Below are positions 44,760-54,219 of a stretch of DNA of 64,000 bases, one piece after another. This DNA comes from Bradyrhizobium tropiciagri (GTDB lineage Bacteria > Pseudomonadota > Alphaproteobacteria > Rhizobiales > Xanthobacteraceae). The stretch's first letter is position 1; every line of letters starts with the position of its first letter. The stretch covers positions 1 through 64,000 of the forward strand of contig NZ_LFLZ01000034.1 in NCBI RefSeq assembly GCF_001189845.1, given 5' to 3'. Below the pieces are notes generated by a model, which saw nothing but the letters and a program-made list of their open reading frames with translations, had not been told where the DNA came from and did no database searches. The position numbers and the translations under genes were made by a program.

Positions 44760-45653
44760 TTACTCCTTCACCGCGCCGGTCAGCGACGACACGTAGTAGT
44801 CGACGAACAGCGAGTAGAACAGCGCGACCGGCAGCGAACCGAGCAGGGAGCCCGCCATCAGCGCGCCCCATTGGTAGACGTCGCCGGTGACGAGCTCGGT
44901 CAGGATCGCGACCGGCACGGTCTTGTTGGCGCCGCTCTGGATGAAGGCGAGCGCGTAGATGAACTCGTTCCAGGACAGCGTGAAGGAGAAGATGCCGGCC
45001 GAGATCAGGCCGGGCACCGCGAGCGGCAGCGTGATCCGCCACAGGATCTGCAGCCGCGTCGCGCCGTCGACCAGCGCGCATTCCTCGAGCTCGTAGGGGA
45101 TCGACTTGAAATAGCCGATCAAAAGCCAGGTGCAGAACGGCACCAGGAAGGTCGGATAGACCAGGATCAGCGCCAGCGGTGAATCGAACAGGCCGAACTG
45201 CACGATCACGGTGGCGAGCGGAATGAACAGGATCGACGGCGGCACCAAATAGGCGAGGTAGATGCCGAGCCCGACATAGGGGCTGCCGCGGAAGCGCAGC
45301 CGCTCGATCGCGTAGGCGGCGAGCGTCGAGGCGAACAGCGACAGGAAGGTCGAGCCGATCGCGACCAGCATGGTGGTCTTCAGCCAGCGCGGATACGAGG
45401 TGTCGAACAGCAGATGCTTGACATGCGCGAGCGTCGGCGAGGTGATCCAGAACGGATTGTGCTCCTTGTAGTTCAAGAGCTCCGCGTTCGGTTTGAACGA
45501 GGTGATCGCCATCCAGTAGAACGGGAACAGCAGGATCAGGATGAAGCAGGCGAGCGGCAGGTAGATCATCACCACGCGCCGGGCACGGCTGTCCCACGCC
45601 ATCGTGTCGGGCGCGGCGCTGGCGACGTTGGATTGGGCTGCAACGTCAGTCAT
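44760..45653 (-). CDS. carbohydrate ABC transporter permease (MalG-like)
   Basis: 297-residue inner-membrane protein with six predicted helices and the ATPase-contacting EAA loop ELEECALVDGATR..ITLPLAVPGL. It belongs to the CUT1 group (MalG/UgpE). The start overlaps the previous permease gene by eight bases (45646-45653), so both are translated together. The operon order is binding protein, MalF-like permease, MalG-like permease; no ATPase gene lies in the window, so a shared ATPase is needed. Confidence 0.93.
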   Translation of the reverse strand: MTDVAAQSNVASAAPDTMAWDSRARRVVMIYLPLACFILILLFPFYWMAITSFKPNAELLNYKEHNPFWITSPTLAHVKHLLFDTSYPRWLKTTMLVAIGSTFLSLFASTLAAYAIERLRFRGSPYVGLGIYLAYLVPPSILFIPLATVIVQFGLFDSPLALILVYPTFLVPFCTWLLIGYFKSIPYELEECALVDGATRLQILWRITLPLAVPGLISAGIFSFTLSWNEFIYALAFIQSGANKTVPVAILTELVTGDVYQWGALMAGSLLGSLPVALFYSLFVDYYVSSLTGAVKE

Positions 45654-46602
45654 TGGCTTCTCCCTGCTGCCATTTGCGGCGGGCGAGGCCGAAGTAGCTG
45701 AACAACGTCGCGAACACCAGGAACGGGATCATCGAGACCGCGATCGCCGCGCCCTCGCCGAGCTCGCCGCCGGCGATGCCGCGCTGGAACGCCAAGGTTG
45801 CGAGCAGATGGGTCGAGTTGACCGGGCCGCCGCGGGTGATGGCGTAGACCAGCTGGAAGTCGGTGAAGGTGAAGATGATCGAGAACGTCATCACGATCGC
45901 CAGGATCGGCATCATCATCGGGAAGGTGATGTAGCGGAAGCGCTGCCAGGAGGTGGCGCCGTCGAGCATTGCCGCCTCATAGAGCGAGGGCGAGATGGTT
46001 TGCAGCCCAGCCAGCAGCGAGATTGCGACGAACGGGATGCCGCGCCAGATATTGGCCGCGATCAGCGAGAACCGCGCCGGCCAGGGCGAGCCGAGGAAGT
46101 CGACATTGCTGTCGCGCAGGTGCAGCACGTCGACCAGGAGATAGGAGATGATCGAGAACTGCGGATCGTAGATCCACCAGAACGCCAACGCGGAGAGCAC
46201 GGTCGGCACGATCCACGGCAGCAGCACGATGGCGCGGATCAGGCTCTTGAACGGGAAATGGTTGTTGAGCAGCAGCGCCAGCCAGAAGCCGAGCGCGAAC
46301 TTTCCGAAGGTCGCGACCGCGGTGTAGAAGATCGAGTAGAACACCGCGTTCCACCACAGGGGATCCTTGAGCAGGTACTGGAAGTTCTCCAGCCCGATAT
46401 AGATGCCGCGCTGGCCGATCGTGGTGTCGGTGAAGGCGAGCCAGATGCCGAGGCCGAGCGGGTACGTGAGGAACACCAGCAGCAGGCCGATCGCGGGCGC
46501 GAGGCACATCACGATCAGGAACGGCTTGTAGTCGAACAGGCGCGCGAGCCAGCCGGGCTGGCGAAGCGTCGCGCCGCGTGAAGGGAAGGTGGTTACGGAC
46601 AT
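45646..46602 (-). CDS. sugar ABC transporter permease (MalF-like)
   Basis: 318-residue inner-membrane permease of CUT1 type with six or more helices and the EAA loop SLYEAAMLDGATS..ITFPMMMPIL. N-terminal segment FDYKPFLIVMCLAPAIGLLL starts the first helix. Partner of the MalG-like protein; together they form the membrane channel of a sugar or polyol importer. Confidence 0.93.
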   Translation of the reverse strand: MSVTTFPSRGATLRQPGWLARLFDYKPFLIVMCLAPAIGLLLVFLTYPLGLGIWLAFTDTTIGQRGIYIGLENFQYLLKDPLWWNAVFYSIFYTAVATFGKFALGFWLALLLNNHFPFKSLIRAIVLLPWIVPTVLSALAFWWIYDPQFSIISYLLVDVLHLRDSNVDFLGSPWPARFSLIAANIWRGIPFVAISLLAGLQTISPSLYEAAMLDGATSWQRFRYITFPMMMPILAIVMTFSIIFTFTDFQLVYAITRGGPVNSTHLLATLAFQRGIAGGELGEGAAIAVSMIPFLVFATLFSYFGLARRKWQQGEAND

Positions 46603-46618
46603 TGAATGCTCGTCTTGT

Positions 46619-46702
46619 CGTCATTGCGAGGAGCGAAGCGACGAAGCAATCCATTTCTCCTTTGTGGCACTATGGATTGCTTCGCTTCGCGCGCAATGAC
46701 GG
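46619..46702. repeat. dispersed inverted repeat, family A (copy 2)
   Basis: Near-identical arms to 3201-3284 (CATTGCGAGGAGCGAAGCG and its complement). It sits inside the transporter operon, between the binding-protein and first permease genes, where a strong hairpin could lower expression of the permeases relative to the binding protein. Confidence 0.85.
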
Positions 46703-46734
46703 TTGATTAAGGTTTCGCAGTTCAATGACCGCCG

Positions 46735-48081
46735 TCACCGGTTCTGCCGGCGGAAGTACCGCTTGGCGCGCTGCTCGGCTTCCGCGGCGGCGGCCTCGGG
46801 CGTTGCCGCATCGGTCGCAACCGAGGCGCACATCTGCACCAGCACGTAGTCGGCGGTGACGGCACCGGTCGCGGTCGAGATCGGTCCCTTGTAGCCGTTG
46901 TAATAGGCGCTCTTCATCGTCTCCTTGAAGATCGAGACCTTGGGATCGCCCGACCACACCGCAGCGTCGGCGTAGGCCGCGAGCGGCTGCGACCAGTAGC
47001 CGGAGTTGGCGTTGAGCCACGGCTCGTACTGCTCCTTCTCCAGCATGAACTGCAGGAACGCCTTCGCCGCATTCGGATACGGGCTGTGCTTGAACGCCAT
47101 CGCGTTCAGGGTCAGGCCCGACATCGGCGAGCTCGACGCCAGTCCCTTGGGCAGGAACTGATGCTCGGTGTCGTCGGCCACGGCCTTGGTGGCGGGATCG
47201 TTCTTCAGCGAGAAGTACAACGAGACACCGTTGGCGGTCAGGCCGATCTCCTGCGAGGAGTAGGCGCGGTTGTTGGAGACGTCGTTCCAGGATGGCGTGC
47301 CGGCGATGAACGTCGGATAGAGTTCCTTCAGATATTTCAGCGCGGCGATCGTCTCCTTGCTGTTGATGATGATGTTGCCTTCCTCATCCAGCAGCGCGGC
47401 GTTGTGCGACCACAACAGCCAGTTGGCGAAGCCGTTGCCGTCGCCAACCGCGTTGCCGAGCGCGAAGCCCGCCGGCTTGCCGGCCGCCTTCAATTTCTTG
47501 CAGAGCTCGAGAATGCCGGCGTGGTCTTCCGGCACCTTCTCGAAGCCGGCCGCGTTGACCAGCGACTTGCGGTAGACCAGCGGGCCGCCGGAGGCGCCAA
47601 ACGGCAGGCCGACCCAGCTCTTCGACTTCGAGCGCATGCCGTAGCGCTTTGCCAGCGTGAGCCATCCGCCGTAGCGCTTGTCGAGATAATCGGCGACGTC
47701 GGTCAATTCGATCAGCTTGTCGATATAGATATGCGGCGCGTCGCCAAAGCCGATGATGATGTCGGGACCGGCGCCGGAGTTCGAGGTCACCGCGGTCTGC
47801 TGATTGATGTCTTCCCAGCCAACGAAGTCGACCTTGACCTCGACGCCGGTCTTGTCGGTGAAGCGCTTGGCATTGGCGCGGAACACGTCTTCGTCGGCCT
47901 GCACGAAGCGCACCGGCCGCAGCATGCGCAGGGTCGCGCCCTTCTCGATCGGCAGCGACGGCGCCGCCACGTCGGCAGCCTTGACCTTCGACGCCTCCTG
48001 CGCCGAAGCGCCGGTGACCGCCAGCGCCGCCGCGGATGCCCCCAGCACCAGCGCGTCGCGACGCGTGATCTCGTACTTCAT
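46735..48081 (-). CDS. sugar ABC transporter substrate-binding protein
   Basis: 448-residue periplasmic binding protein (extracellular solute-binding family 1). It starts with a twin-arginine signal (MKYEITRRDALVLGASAAAL) ending near GASAQ. Conserved segments: VEVKVDFVGWEDINQQ, GPDIIIGFGDAPH, WVGLPFGASGGPLVYRK and FLQFMLEKEQYEPW. It captures the sugar for the MalF/MalG-like permeases downstream. Ligand unknown. First gene of the operon; a 2-hydroxyacid dehydrogenase gene lies upstream on the same strand. Confidence 0.92.
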   Translation of the reverse strand: MKYEITRRDALVLGASAAALAVTGASAQEASKVKAADVAAPSLPIEKGATLRMLRPVRFVQADEDVFRANAKRFTDKTGVEVKVDFVGWEDINQQTAVTSNSGAGPDIIIGFGDAPHIYIDKLIELTDVADYLDKRYGGWLTLAKRYGMRSKSKSWVGLPFGASGGPLVYRKSLVNAAGFEKVPEDHAGILELCKKLKAAGKPAGFALGNAVGDGNGFANWLLWSHNAALLDEEGNIIINSKETIAALKYLKELYPTFIAGTPSWNDVSNNRAYSSQEIGLTANGVSLYFSLKNDPATKAVADDTEHQFLPKGLASSSPMSGLTLNAMAFKHSPYPNAAKAFLQFMLEKEQYEPWLNANSGYWSQPLAAYADAAVWSGDPKVSIFKETMKSAYYNGYKGPISTATGAVTADYVLVQMCASVATDAATPEAAAAEAEQRAKRYFRRQNR

Positions 48082-48102
48082 GTCGTTCGCACTCCCGTTC
48101 TT

Positions 48103-48134
48103 ATTGTTTCGTTGTTGTATTGTTTCGTTGTTAT
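48103..48134. repeat. two tandem 16-bp units
   Basis: ATTGTTTCGTTGTTGT is followed at once by ATTGTTTCGTTGTTAT in the leader of the binding-protein gene, an AT-rich stretch within GC-rich DNA. It may hold promoter elements; nothing more is clear. Confidence 0.6.
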
Positions 48135-48240
48135 TGTGGCTTCCCGGCGTTGGCCGCCGGTGAAGCATCTTGTGGTCTCGGCACGCCGCCGCGCGAAGCG
48201 CCCGCATCAGGCAGGCGCGCGCGACAAGCGCAGTCCCGCC

Positions 48241-49284
48241 TCAACTGTTCGGACCGCGATCCATGCTGACGGGCTGCCAGCGGCGCAGCGCGGTGTTTTG
48301 CAGCACCGACGGGTTGACGCAGCTTACCGGCCACATGCCTTGCAGCACTAGTGACAATTCGTAGCCCACCCGGCGCTTGCGCGCCTCGTCAAAACGTGCC
48401 GATGCCGAGGCGACGTGGGCGGTCAAGGTAACATTGTCCATCCCGAGCATCGGGTTGTTGTGCGACGGCGGCTCCTTTTCCAGCACGTCGAGCGCGGCGT
48501 GGGCGATCCAGCCCTCCTGCAACGCTTTGATCAGCGATTCCTCGTCGACGGTGGCGCCGCGGCCGGTGTTGATGAAGATCGCCGACTTTTTCATCTGGCG
48601 AAAATGCTTCTCGGTCAGCATGTGGTGCACTTCGGGGCGTGCCGGAGCGTGCATCGAGACGAAATCCGACTGCGACAGCACCTCCGACAGCGTCGAGGGG
48701 ATCACGCCATGGTCGTACATCAGCGTTTCCTGGATGAAGGGATCGTAGGCCATCATCCGAAGGCCGAACGGCGCGGCGCGCTTGGCCACCGCGCGGGCGA
48801 CGCGGCCGAACGAGATGAAGCCGAGGGTCTGGCCCATCAGCCGCGGAATCTTCAAGAGCGCCGGGCGGCCCTCGGCCCAGCGGCCGCTGCGCACCATCTT
48901 GTCCTGCTCGATCAGGCGGCGGAAGCCTGCGAGCAGCAGCATCATGGCGTGGTCGGCAACCTCCTCGATGAATGTGTCGGGGATGTTGGTGACCGGGATG
49001 CCGCGCGCGGTCGCGGCCTTGACGTCGACCGAGTCGACGCCGACGCTGCCGAGCGTGATCACCTTGCAGTTCTCGAGCGCGTCGATGACCGCTTTGGTGA
49101 TCGGCATGCCCTTGGCGTAGATCGCGTCCGCGGTCTTTGCAGCGGCGATGAACTCGGCCTCGTTGGCCGGCGCCTCGATGATCTCGGCGCCGATCGGATC
49201 GAGCGCCTCGCGCTCATAATCGTAGCCGCCGCCGGCGATCGTGAAGCTTGCGCCCTTCGGCGTCACCACTCTGAATTTCGACAT
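48241..49284 (-). CDS. NAD-dependent 2-hydroxyacid dehydrogenase (phosphoglycerate-dehydrogenase-like)
   Basis: 347-residue D-isomer-specific dehydrogenase. Features: GSVGVDSVDVKAATARGI, DHAMMLLLAGFRRL, Rossmann region LGFISFGRVARAVAKRA (a variant GxGxxG reading SFGRVA), catalytic Arg in NTGRGATVDEESL, Glu in LDVLEKEPP and His in LTAHVASAS. GGGAGCA supports ATG 49284. It lacks the ACT domain of SerA at 34192. Lying upstream of a sugar importer on the same strand, it probably oxidises an acid derived from that sugar; inference. Confidence 0.88.
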   Translation of the reverse strand: MSKFRVVTPKGASFTIAGGGYDYEREALDPIGAEIIEAPANEAEFIAAAKTADAIYAKGMPITKAVIDALENCKVITLGSVGVDSVDVKAATARGIPVTNIPDTFIEEVADHAMMLLLAGFRRLIEQDKMVRSGRWAEGRPALLKIPRLMGQTLGFISFGRVARAVAKRAAPFGLRMMAYDPFIQETLMYDHGVIPSTLSEVLSQSDFVSMHAPARPEVHHMLTEKHFRQMKKSAIFINTGRGATVDEESLIKALQEGWIAHAALDVLEKEPPSHNNPMLGMDNVTLTAHVASASARFDEARKRRVGYELSLVLQGMWPVSCVNPSVLQNTALRRWQPVSMDRGPNS

Positions 49285-49563
49285 TGTCTGCTCCCGATGT
49301 GAGGTCTTCTGTTCTTGATTGTTGCTTCTTGCTGGGTTTGCTTCTTGATCTTCTTGCTTCTCCGAGCGCGGCTTGCTTCGTCGCTTGCGCCTACTTGTAC
49401 GCGAGCTGGGTGGTCCTCTCCACAATTGCCGGTTGGTCCGTGGCCCGATTCTCCGGGCTACTACGGGGAACCACCGTAACCATCAGGTAAAGGGTCTCAC
49501 ATTACGGTGAGCGGAATCAATCCGCCAATCGCGTCGCGTTCCCCGCCTCTTCTGGAGATCCCC
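49285..49563. other. intergenic region, pyrimidine-rich
   Basis: Divergent promoter region between the hydroxyacid dehydrogenase and chemoreceptor genes. It holds repeated CTTGCTTCTTG-like runs (49310-49390) but no credible gene. Confidence 0.5.
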
Positions 49564-51248
49564 GTGAAGCTGTCAAATCTGAAGATCACCCCCAAGCTCG
49601 GCATTCTGGTGGGGGTGACCCTCCTTGGTCTGTGCACGGCCGGCATTCTCGCCGGTCAGCTGATGCAGCGTGAGATGACAAATGCTCGCATCGACCAGGC
49701 CAAGGCCATCGTCGAGATGGCGAAGAACATGGCGGCGAGCCTGAAGAAGGAGGTCGACGCCGGGAAGATGACCAAGGAGGCTGCGCTGGCCGAGTTCGGC
49801 AAGCGCGCCAACGCCATGACGTATGACAACGGCTCGGGCTATCTGTTCGGCACCGACTACAACGGCATCACGGTGCTGGCGCCCGATCCGAAGCAGGTCG
49901 GAACCAACCGGATGGACGTCGTGACCAATGGCCGCAAGCTGTCGCAGGAGCTGATGGACGGCGTGAAGTCGAAGGGTGACATCCTGCTGTTCTACGAATA
50001 CGTGAAGCCCGGCCAGGAGACGCCGATCCGCAAGCTCGGCTACGCGGTCGCGGTCCCCGGCTTCGACATGTATCTCGGCACCGGCGCCTATCTCGACGAC
50101 ATCGACGCCAAGATGCGCCCCATCGCCTGGCTGCTTGGCCTCGCGATCCTCGGCATTGGCATCATCTCGAGCTCGGTTGCCTGGCTGATCGGCCGCAGCA
50201 TCTCACGGCCGCTCAATCTGCTCGGCAGCCGCATGCGCGACATCGCCGACGGCAAGCTTGACGGCGACATTCCGGGCGTCGGCCGGGGCGACGAAGTCGG
50301 CGGGATGGCGGCAACCGTGCAGATCTTCAAGGACAATGCGATCCGTATCCGCGGCCTCGAGCAGGCCGAGGCCGCGACGCAGGCGCGCGCCACGGCCGAA
50401 CGCCGCAGCGCGATGCAGGGCCTTGCGAGCGATTTCGAGCGCAGCGTGAACGGCATCGTCCGCACGGTGGCCTCCGCCGCCGCCGGCATGCAGACCACGG
50501 CGCAGTCGATGACCGCGACCGCAAGCGACGCCAGCGCGCGGGCCGCGACCGTCGGCGCCGCCTCCGACAGCGCTTCCAACAATGTCGGTACCGTCGCCGC
50601 GGCGGCCGAGGAGCTCTCCAGCTCGGTTGCGGAAATCTCCCGCCAGGTGGCGCGCTCCAGCGAGGTCGCAAGCAAGGCGGTCGCCGATGCCGAGCGGACC
50701 AACGCCACCGTGCAGGCGCTGTCCACCGGCGCGAGAAGATCGGCGAGGTGGTCAAGCTGATCCACTCGATCGCGGCGCAGACCAATCTGCTCGCGCTCAA
50801 CGCCACCATCGAGGCGGCGCGCGCCGGCGAATCCGGCCGCGGCTTCGCGGTGGTCGCCTCCGAGGTGAAGGCGCTGGCCAACCAGACCGCGAAGGCGACC
50901 GAGGAGATCTCGGCGCAGGTCGCCGCGATGCAGGCCTCCACCGGCGAGGCGGTGACCTCGATCGGCGGCATCACCGCGACCATCGCCCAGATGAGCGAGA
51001 TCACGGCGTCGATCTCGACCGCGATCGACCAGCAGGGCGATGCGACGCGCGAAATCGCGCGCAACATCCAGCAGGTCGCAGCCGGCTCGAGCGAGATCTC
51101 CGCCCATATCGGCGGCGTCACCACCGCGGCCGCCGCCACCGGCACCGCTGCCGGTGACGTGCTGTCGAATGCGCGCGAGCTCGACACCCAGTCCGGCATG
51201 CTGCGCGACGCGGTCGACGAGTTCTTGCAGAAGGTCCGCGCGGCGTAA
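49564..51248 (+). CDS. methyl-accepting chemotaxis protein (Cache sensor), frameshifted
   Basis: About 561 residues after restoring one base. GTG 49564 follows GGAG by six bases. Order: TM1 (LGILVGVTLLGLCTAGILAG), a periplasmic single Cache domain (DNGSGYLFGTDYNGITVLAP, GYAVAVPGFDMYLGTGAYLDD), TM2, HAMP (SRPLNLLGSRMRDIADG) and the signalling domain. The frame breaks at about 50734 (GGCGCG_AGAAG): one G links LSTGA to EKIGEVVKLIHSIAAQTN and the conserved hairpin tip ALNATIEAARAGESGRGFAV. As given, the first part ends at 50760. It would bind a small ligand and signal to CheA. Confidence 0.88.
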
Positions 51249-51277
51249 GGCCGGCGCGATCAATCGACATCGTCGCG

Positions 51278-51311
51278 ATGCCCGGGGCCTGGCCCGGGCA
51301 TTCGCGTTTTG
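51278..51311 (+). terminator. terminator after the chemoreceptor gene
   Basis: ATGCCCGGG-GCCTGG-CCCGGGCAT stem followed by TCGCGTTTT, starting 30 bases after the stop codon. Confidence 0.75.
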
Positions 51312-51501
51312 GGCTGCCTACTGCTTCTCGATCCCGGCGTCGGCGATCAGCTTCTCTCACAGCACGAGCTGCTCAGGGGCGCTGCCAAAAATATCGAAAA
51401 CAACCCCATGCAAAGTAGCCGCGACGGCCGGACCGGCCAACTTGACACGTCGGGCAAATCAGTGACATATTTCTAATATTCAGAAATGCTCCATGAGGGC
51501 G

Positions 51502-51885
51502 TTACGATCCCGCTGGGAAGACCTGCGCGACGTGAAAAGCCTTGGTGGTGATGAGCCACCTGCCGTCGATCCGATGAAACACCAGATGGTCGATGAAGCC
51601 GGTCTGGCCGTTCCTGATGCGGACCTTGGCGATGGCCAGATCGGGCGCGGTCTGGTCGATGCTGATGATGGCCTCCTCGCGCGGCGATTTCATCGACGCC
51701 GGCGACGGACGGCTCTGGATGAAGTCGCGGAATTCCGCGGCCGACCGCACCGTGTGCTTGCCGTCCCGGATGCCGTGCACGATGGAGGCATCGGCGAAGA
51801 CGTCGGAGAACCGGCTGTCATCGACGTCATACATCAGGTCGAAATATCCATCGATCGCGGACGTGATGGCCTGGATGTCGCTCAT
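51502..51885 (-). CDS. nuclear transport factor 2 (SnoaL-like) family protein
   Basis: 127-residue single-domain alpha+beta-barrel protein: MSDIQAITSAIDGYFDLMYD, VFADASIVHGIRDGKH and a final WLITTKAFHVAQVF. The N-terminal helix, beta-sheet cone and length match the NTF2/SnoaL fold, close to the putative lumazine-binding subgroup. Such proteins bind or convert small hydrophobic molecules. Its gene diverges from a LysR regulator 135 bases away, which probably controls it. Confidence 0.82.
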   Translation of the reverse strand: MSDIQAITSAIDGYFDLMYDVDDSRFSDVFADASIVHGIRDGKHTVRSAAEFRDFIQSRPSPASMKSPREEAIISIDQTAPDLAIAKVRIRNGQTGFIDHLVFHRIDGRWLITTKAFHVAQVFPAGS

Positions 51886-52020
51886 TGCAAAATCTCCTAA
51901 GGCGATGATGTGGCGGTGGCCTCACCGGATTGAACCGGTGATCTGCGCCGACAGTGGCCGATATGGTGGCGGAGTGCTACGACTGTGCGGTCATCTCTTG
52001 GATGACTGAGAGGCATCGGC

Positions 52021-52977
52021 ATGGACGAAGTTGACGGTCGGCTGGTTGGCGGCCTGGTGGTCCTCGCGGCGCTGGCGGATGCGCGCAGTTTTGGCCGCGC
52101 CGCCGAACGGCTGGGCATGACGCAATCCGGGGTCAGCAAGGCGATCGCCAAGCTCGAGGCGCGCCTCGATGCCAGGCTGGTTCACCGCACGAGCCGCGCG
52201 GTCGAGCTCACCGAGGAAGGACGCGCGCTGGTCGAGCGGGTCGCCGCGCATCTGGCCGGGATCGGCGAGGCGGCGGCGGAGACCTCGAAATCGCGCGATG
52301 CGGTCCGCGGCAGGCTGCGGGTCAATGTCGACCCGCTGTTCTCCCGCATGGTGCTGTCGCCGAAGCTGAGCGAGTTCCTGCTGCAGAATCCGGGCATGGA
52401 GCTGCGTATCGAGACCCGCGACCGGATCGCGGACCTGGTCAGTGACGGGTTCGACCTGGCTGTGCGTTTCGGCGAGCCGGCGCCGTCGGCGCTGATTGCA
52501 CGCCGCGTGCTCGACGCGCGCGTGCTCACCGTGGCCTCGCCGATCTATCTCGAACGACACGGCCGGCCGCTCGATCCGCGGGAGCTGGCGAGCCGCGACC
52601 ATCAGTGCATCCATGCAATCGACGCGGCGACCGGGCGTCCCTTCGAGTGGGAGTTTTGGCGCGGCGGCGAGGTCGTGCCGGTCGCGGTCAACGGGCGGCT
52701 CACCGTGACCGATTCAGGAACCAAGCTAGGCGCTTGCCTGGCCGGCTTCGGGATTGCGCAGGTGATCGATATCGGGCTCGACGATCACCTGAAGAGCGGC
52801 GCGCTGATCGAGCTGTTTCCGGACTGGCCCGACGAGCGGTTTCCGCTCTACGTCTACTATGCCTCGCGTAACCACGTGCCGGCCAAGGTGAGGCGGTTCA
52901 TCGACTTCATCACGGACACGCTGGCGGCAAAGCCACATTCACCACGCAAGTCCGCCGGCTTGCGCAAGGTAGGCTAG
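52021..52977 (+). CDS. LysR family transcriptional regulator
   Basis: 318-residue regulator. HTH: ALADARSFGRAAERLGMTQS, then GVSKAIAKLEARLDARLVHR. The effector domain (RLRVNVDPLFSRMVL, FDLAVRFGEPAPSALIARR, GIAQVIDIGLDD) is of the CrgA/AaeR-like PBP2 type. Divergent from the NTF2-like gene, its probable target. GAGAGG lies eight bases before ATG 52021. Confidence 0.92.
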   Translation: MDEVDGRLVGGLVVLAALADARSFGRAAERLGMTQSGVSKAIAKLEARLDARLVHRTSRAVELTEEGRALVERVAAHLAGIGEAAAETSKSRDAVRGRLRVNVDPLFSRMVLSPKLSEFLLQNPGMELRIETRDRIADLVSDGFDLAVRFGEPAPSALIARRVLDARVLTVASPIYLERHGRPLDPRELASRDHQCIHAIDAATGRPFEWEFWRGGEVVPVAVNGRLTVTDSGTKLGACLAGFGIAQVIDIGLDDHLKSGALIELFPDWPDERFPLYVYYASRNHVPAKVRRFIDFITDTLAAKPHSPRKSAGLRKVG

Positions 52978-52995
52978 CCAGATCCGCGGCGTCAG

Positions 52996-53973
52996 CTAAG
53001 GCTTCGCCGATCCTTTGGCCGATCCTTTGGCTGATTCTTTAGCTGATCCTTGCCGCGAAGCGATGATGACGCCGGCCAGCACCAGCGCGTAGCCGATCAG
53101 ATGGAACGGCGCGAGCGTTTCGCCGAGCAGCAGGATCGCCATCGCCGAGCCGAACACCGGCACCAGATGGAAGAACGGCGCCGCGCGGTTCGGGCCGATC
53201 AATGCGACGCCGCGGTTGAAGAACAGATAGGCGAGCGTGGATGGGAAGATCAGCGTGTAGCCCAGCGTGGCAAACGTCAAAATGTCCAGCTTCAGCGTCA
53301 CGCCATTGGCGAATTCCCAGACAGCCACCGGCAGCAGCATCAGCGCACCACAGCAGGTGGTGAACGAGATCAGCGAGAGCTGATGGATTTTCGGCCGCCG
53401 CGGGATCAACGCCGAATAGAGCCCGAACGACACCAGCGAAGCGCCGAACATGATGTCACCGCGGTTGAAGCTGATGCTGGCGAGCGCCGCGAAGTCGCCG
53501 CGCAGGATGATGGTCAGCACGCCGGCCAGCGAGATCGCGATGCCGGCAAGCTGCGCCGGCGTCAGCCGCACGCCGAACAGCACCAGCGACCACAGCGCCA
53601 CGAACAGCGGCCCGGCCGACTGGATCAGCAGCGCATTGAGCGCCTCGGTATATTGCATCGCCCAGTAGGAGATCGCGTTGTTGAACGCGAAGCCGACCGC
53701 GGAGAGCAGCAGCATCAGCGGCAGCGCCCTGCGCAGCTTCGGCCAGTCTTCCTTCAGATGCGGCCAGGCGAACGGCAACAGGATCAGGAACACGCCGAAC
53801 CAGCGGATCGTGGTCAGGGTGACCGGCGGCACATGGCTGCCGACATGCCGCGCCAGCACGATATTGGCAGCCCAGAACAGCGACGTCAGGCTGAGCAGCA
53901 GATAGGGCTGGTTGTTGAGCCAGTGCAGCGGCGAGCGGCGCGGGGTTGTGGCAGGTGCGGGCAAAGCGGTCAT
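52996..53973 (-). CDS. EamA family (DMT) transporter
   Basis: 325-residue inner-membrane protein with ten predicted helices in two EamA repeats (LLSLTSLFWAANIVLARHVG and FGASLVSFGLYSALI ... SAMAILLLGETLAPFH). The C-terminal tail is a tandem GSAK/ESAK tetrapeptide repeat from a 12-base DNA repeat (about 52999-53045), which is unusual and Lys-rich. A closely similar transporter lies at 59181. Substrate unknown. Confidence 0.9.
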   Translation of the reverse strand: MTALPAPATTPRRSPLHWLNNQPYLLLSLTSLFWAANIVLARHVGSHVPPVTLTTIRWFGVFLILLPFAWPHLKEDWPKLRRALPLMLLLSAVGFAFNNAISYWAMQYTEALNALLIQSAGPLFVALWSLVLFGVRLTPAQLAGIAISLAGVLTIILRGDFAALASISFNRGDIMFGASLVSFGLYSALIPRRPKIHQLSLISFTTCCGALMLLPVAVWEFANGVTLKLDILTFATLGYTLIFPSTLAYLFFNRGVALIGPNRAAPFFHLVPVFGSAMAILLLGETLAPFHLIGYALVLAGVIIASRQGSAKESAKGSAKGSAKP

Positions 53974-54081
53974 TATCTGGTGGATGTTGTGCCCGAATCC
54001 GCCGCTGCCACAAGACGAAAGTGCGGATTGGAGCCATGCGCGGCCACCAGTGATCGCGCGCAGCGTTACGACAGCTCGATT

Positions 54082-54191
54082 CCGTCATCCTGAGGTGCGA
54101 GCCTCTTCGGCGAGCCTCGAAGGATGCACGGTCCGACCGTGGCCGATCCATCCTTCGAGGCTCGCTCCGCTCGCACCTCAGGATGACGGGG
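54082..54191. repeat. dispersed inverted repeat, family B (copy 2)
   Basis: CCGTCATCCTGAGGTGCGAG and CTCGCACCTCAGGATGACGG with inner GAGCCTCGAAGGATG pairing; matches 28833-28939 and 55641-55773. Confidence 0.9.
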
Positions 54192-54219
54192 GTAGAGTTC
54201 GCCGTGATCCTTCGGAGGC

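Noticed and set aside
45604..46581. A 325-codon plus-strand frame opposite the MalF-like permease
   Set aside because: Composition is repetitive Arg/Asp/His typical of reverse reading of membrane-protein codons; the permease has EAA loop and helices.
51340..51480. Possible gene or remnant between the chemoreceptor and NTF2-like genes
   Set aside because: Only short frames broken by stops. It may be a fragment of a dispersed repeat, but no second copy exists in the window to prove it.
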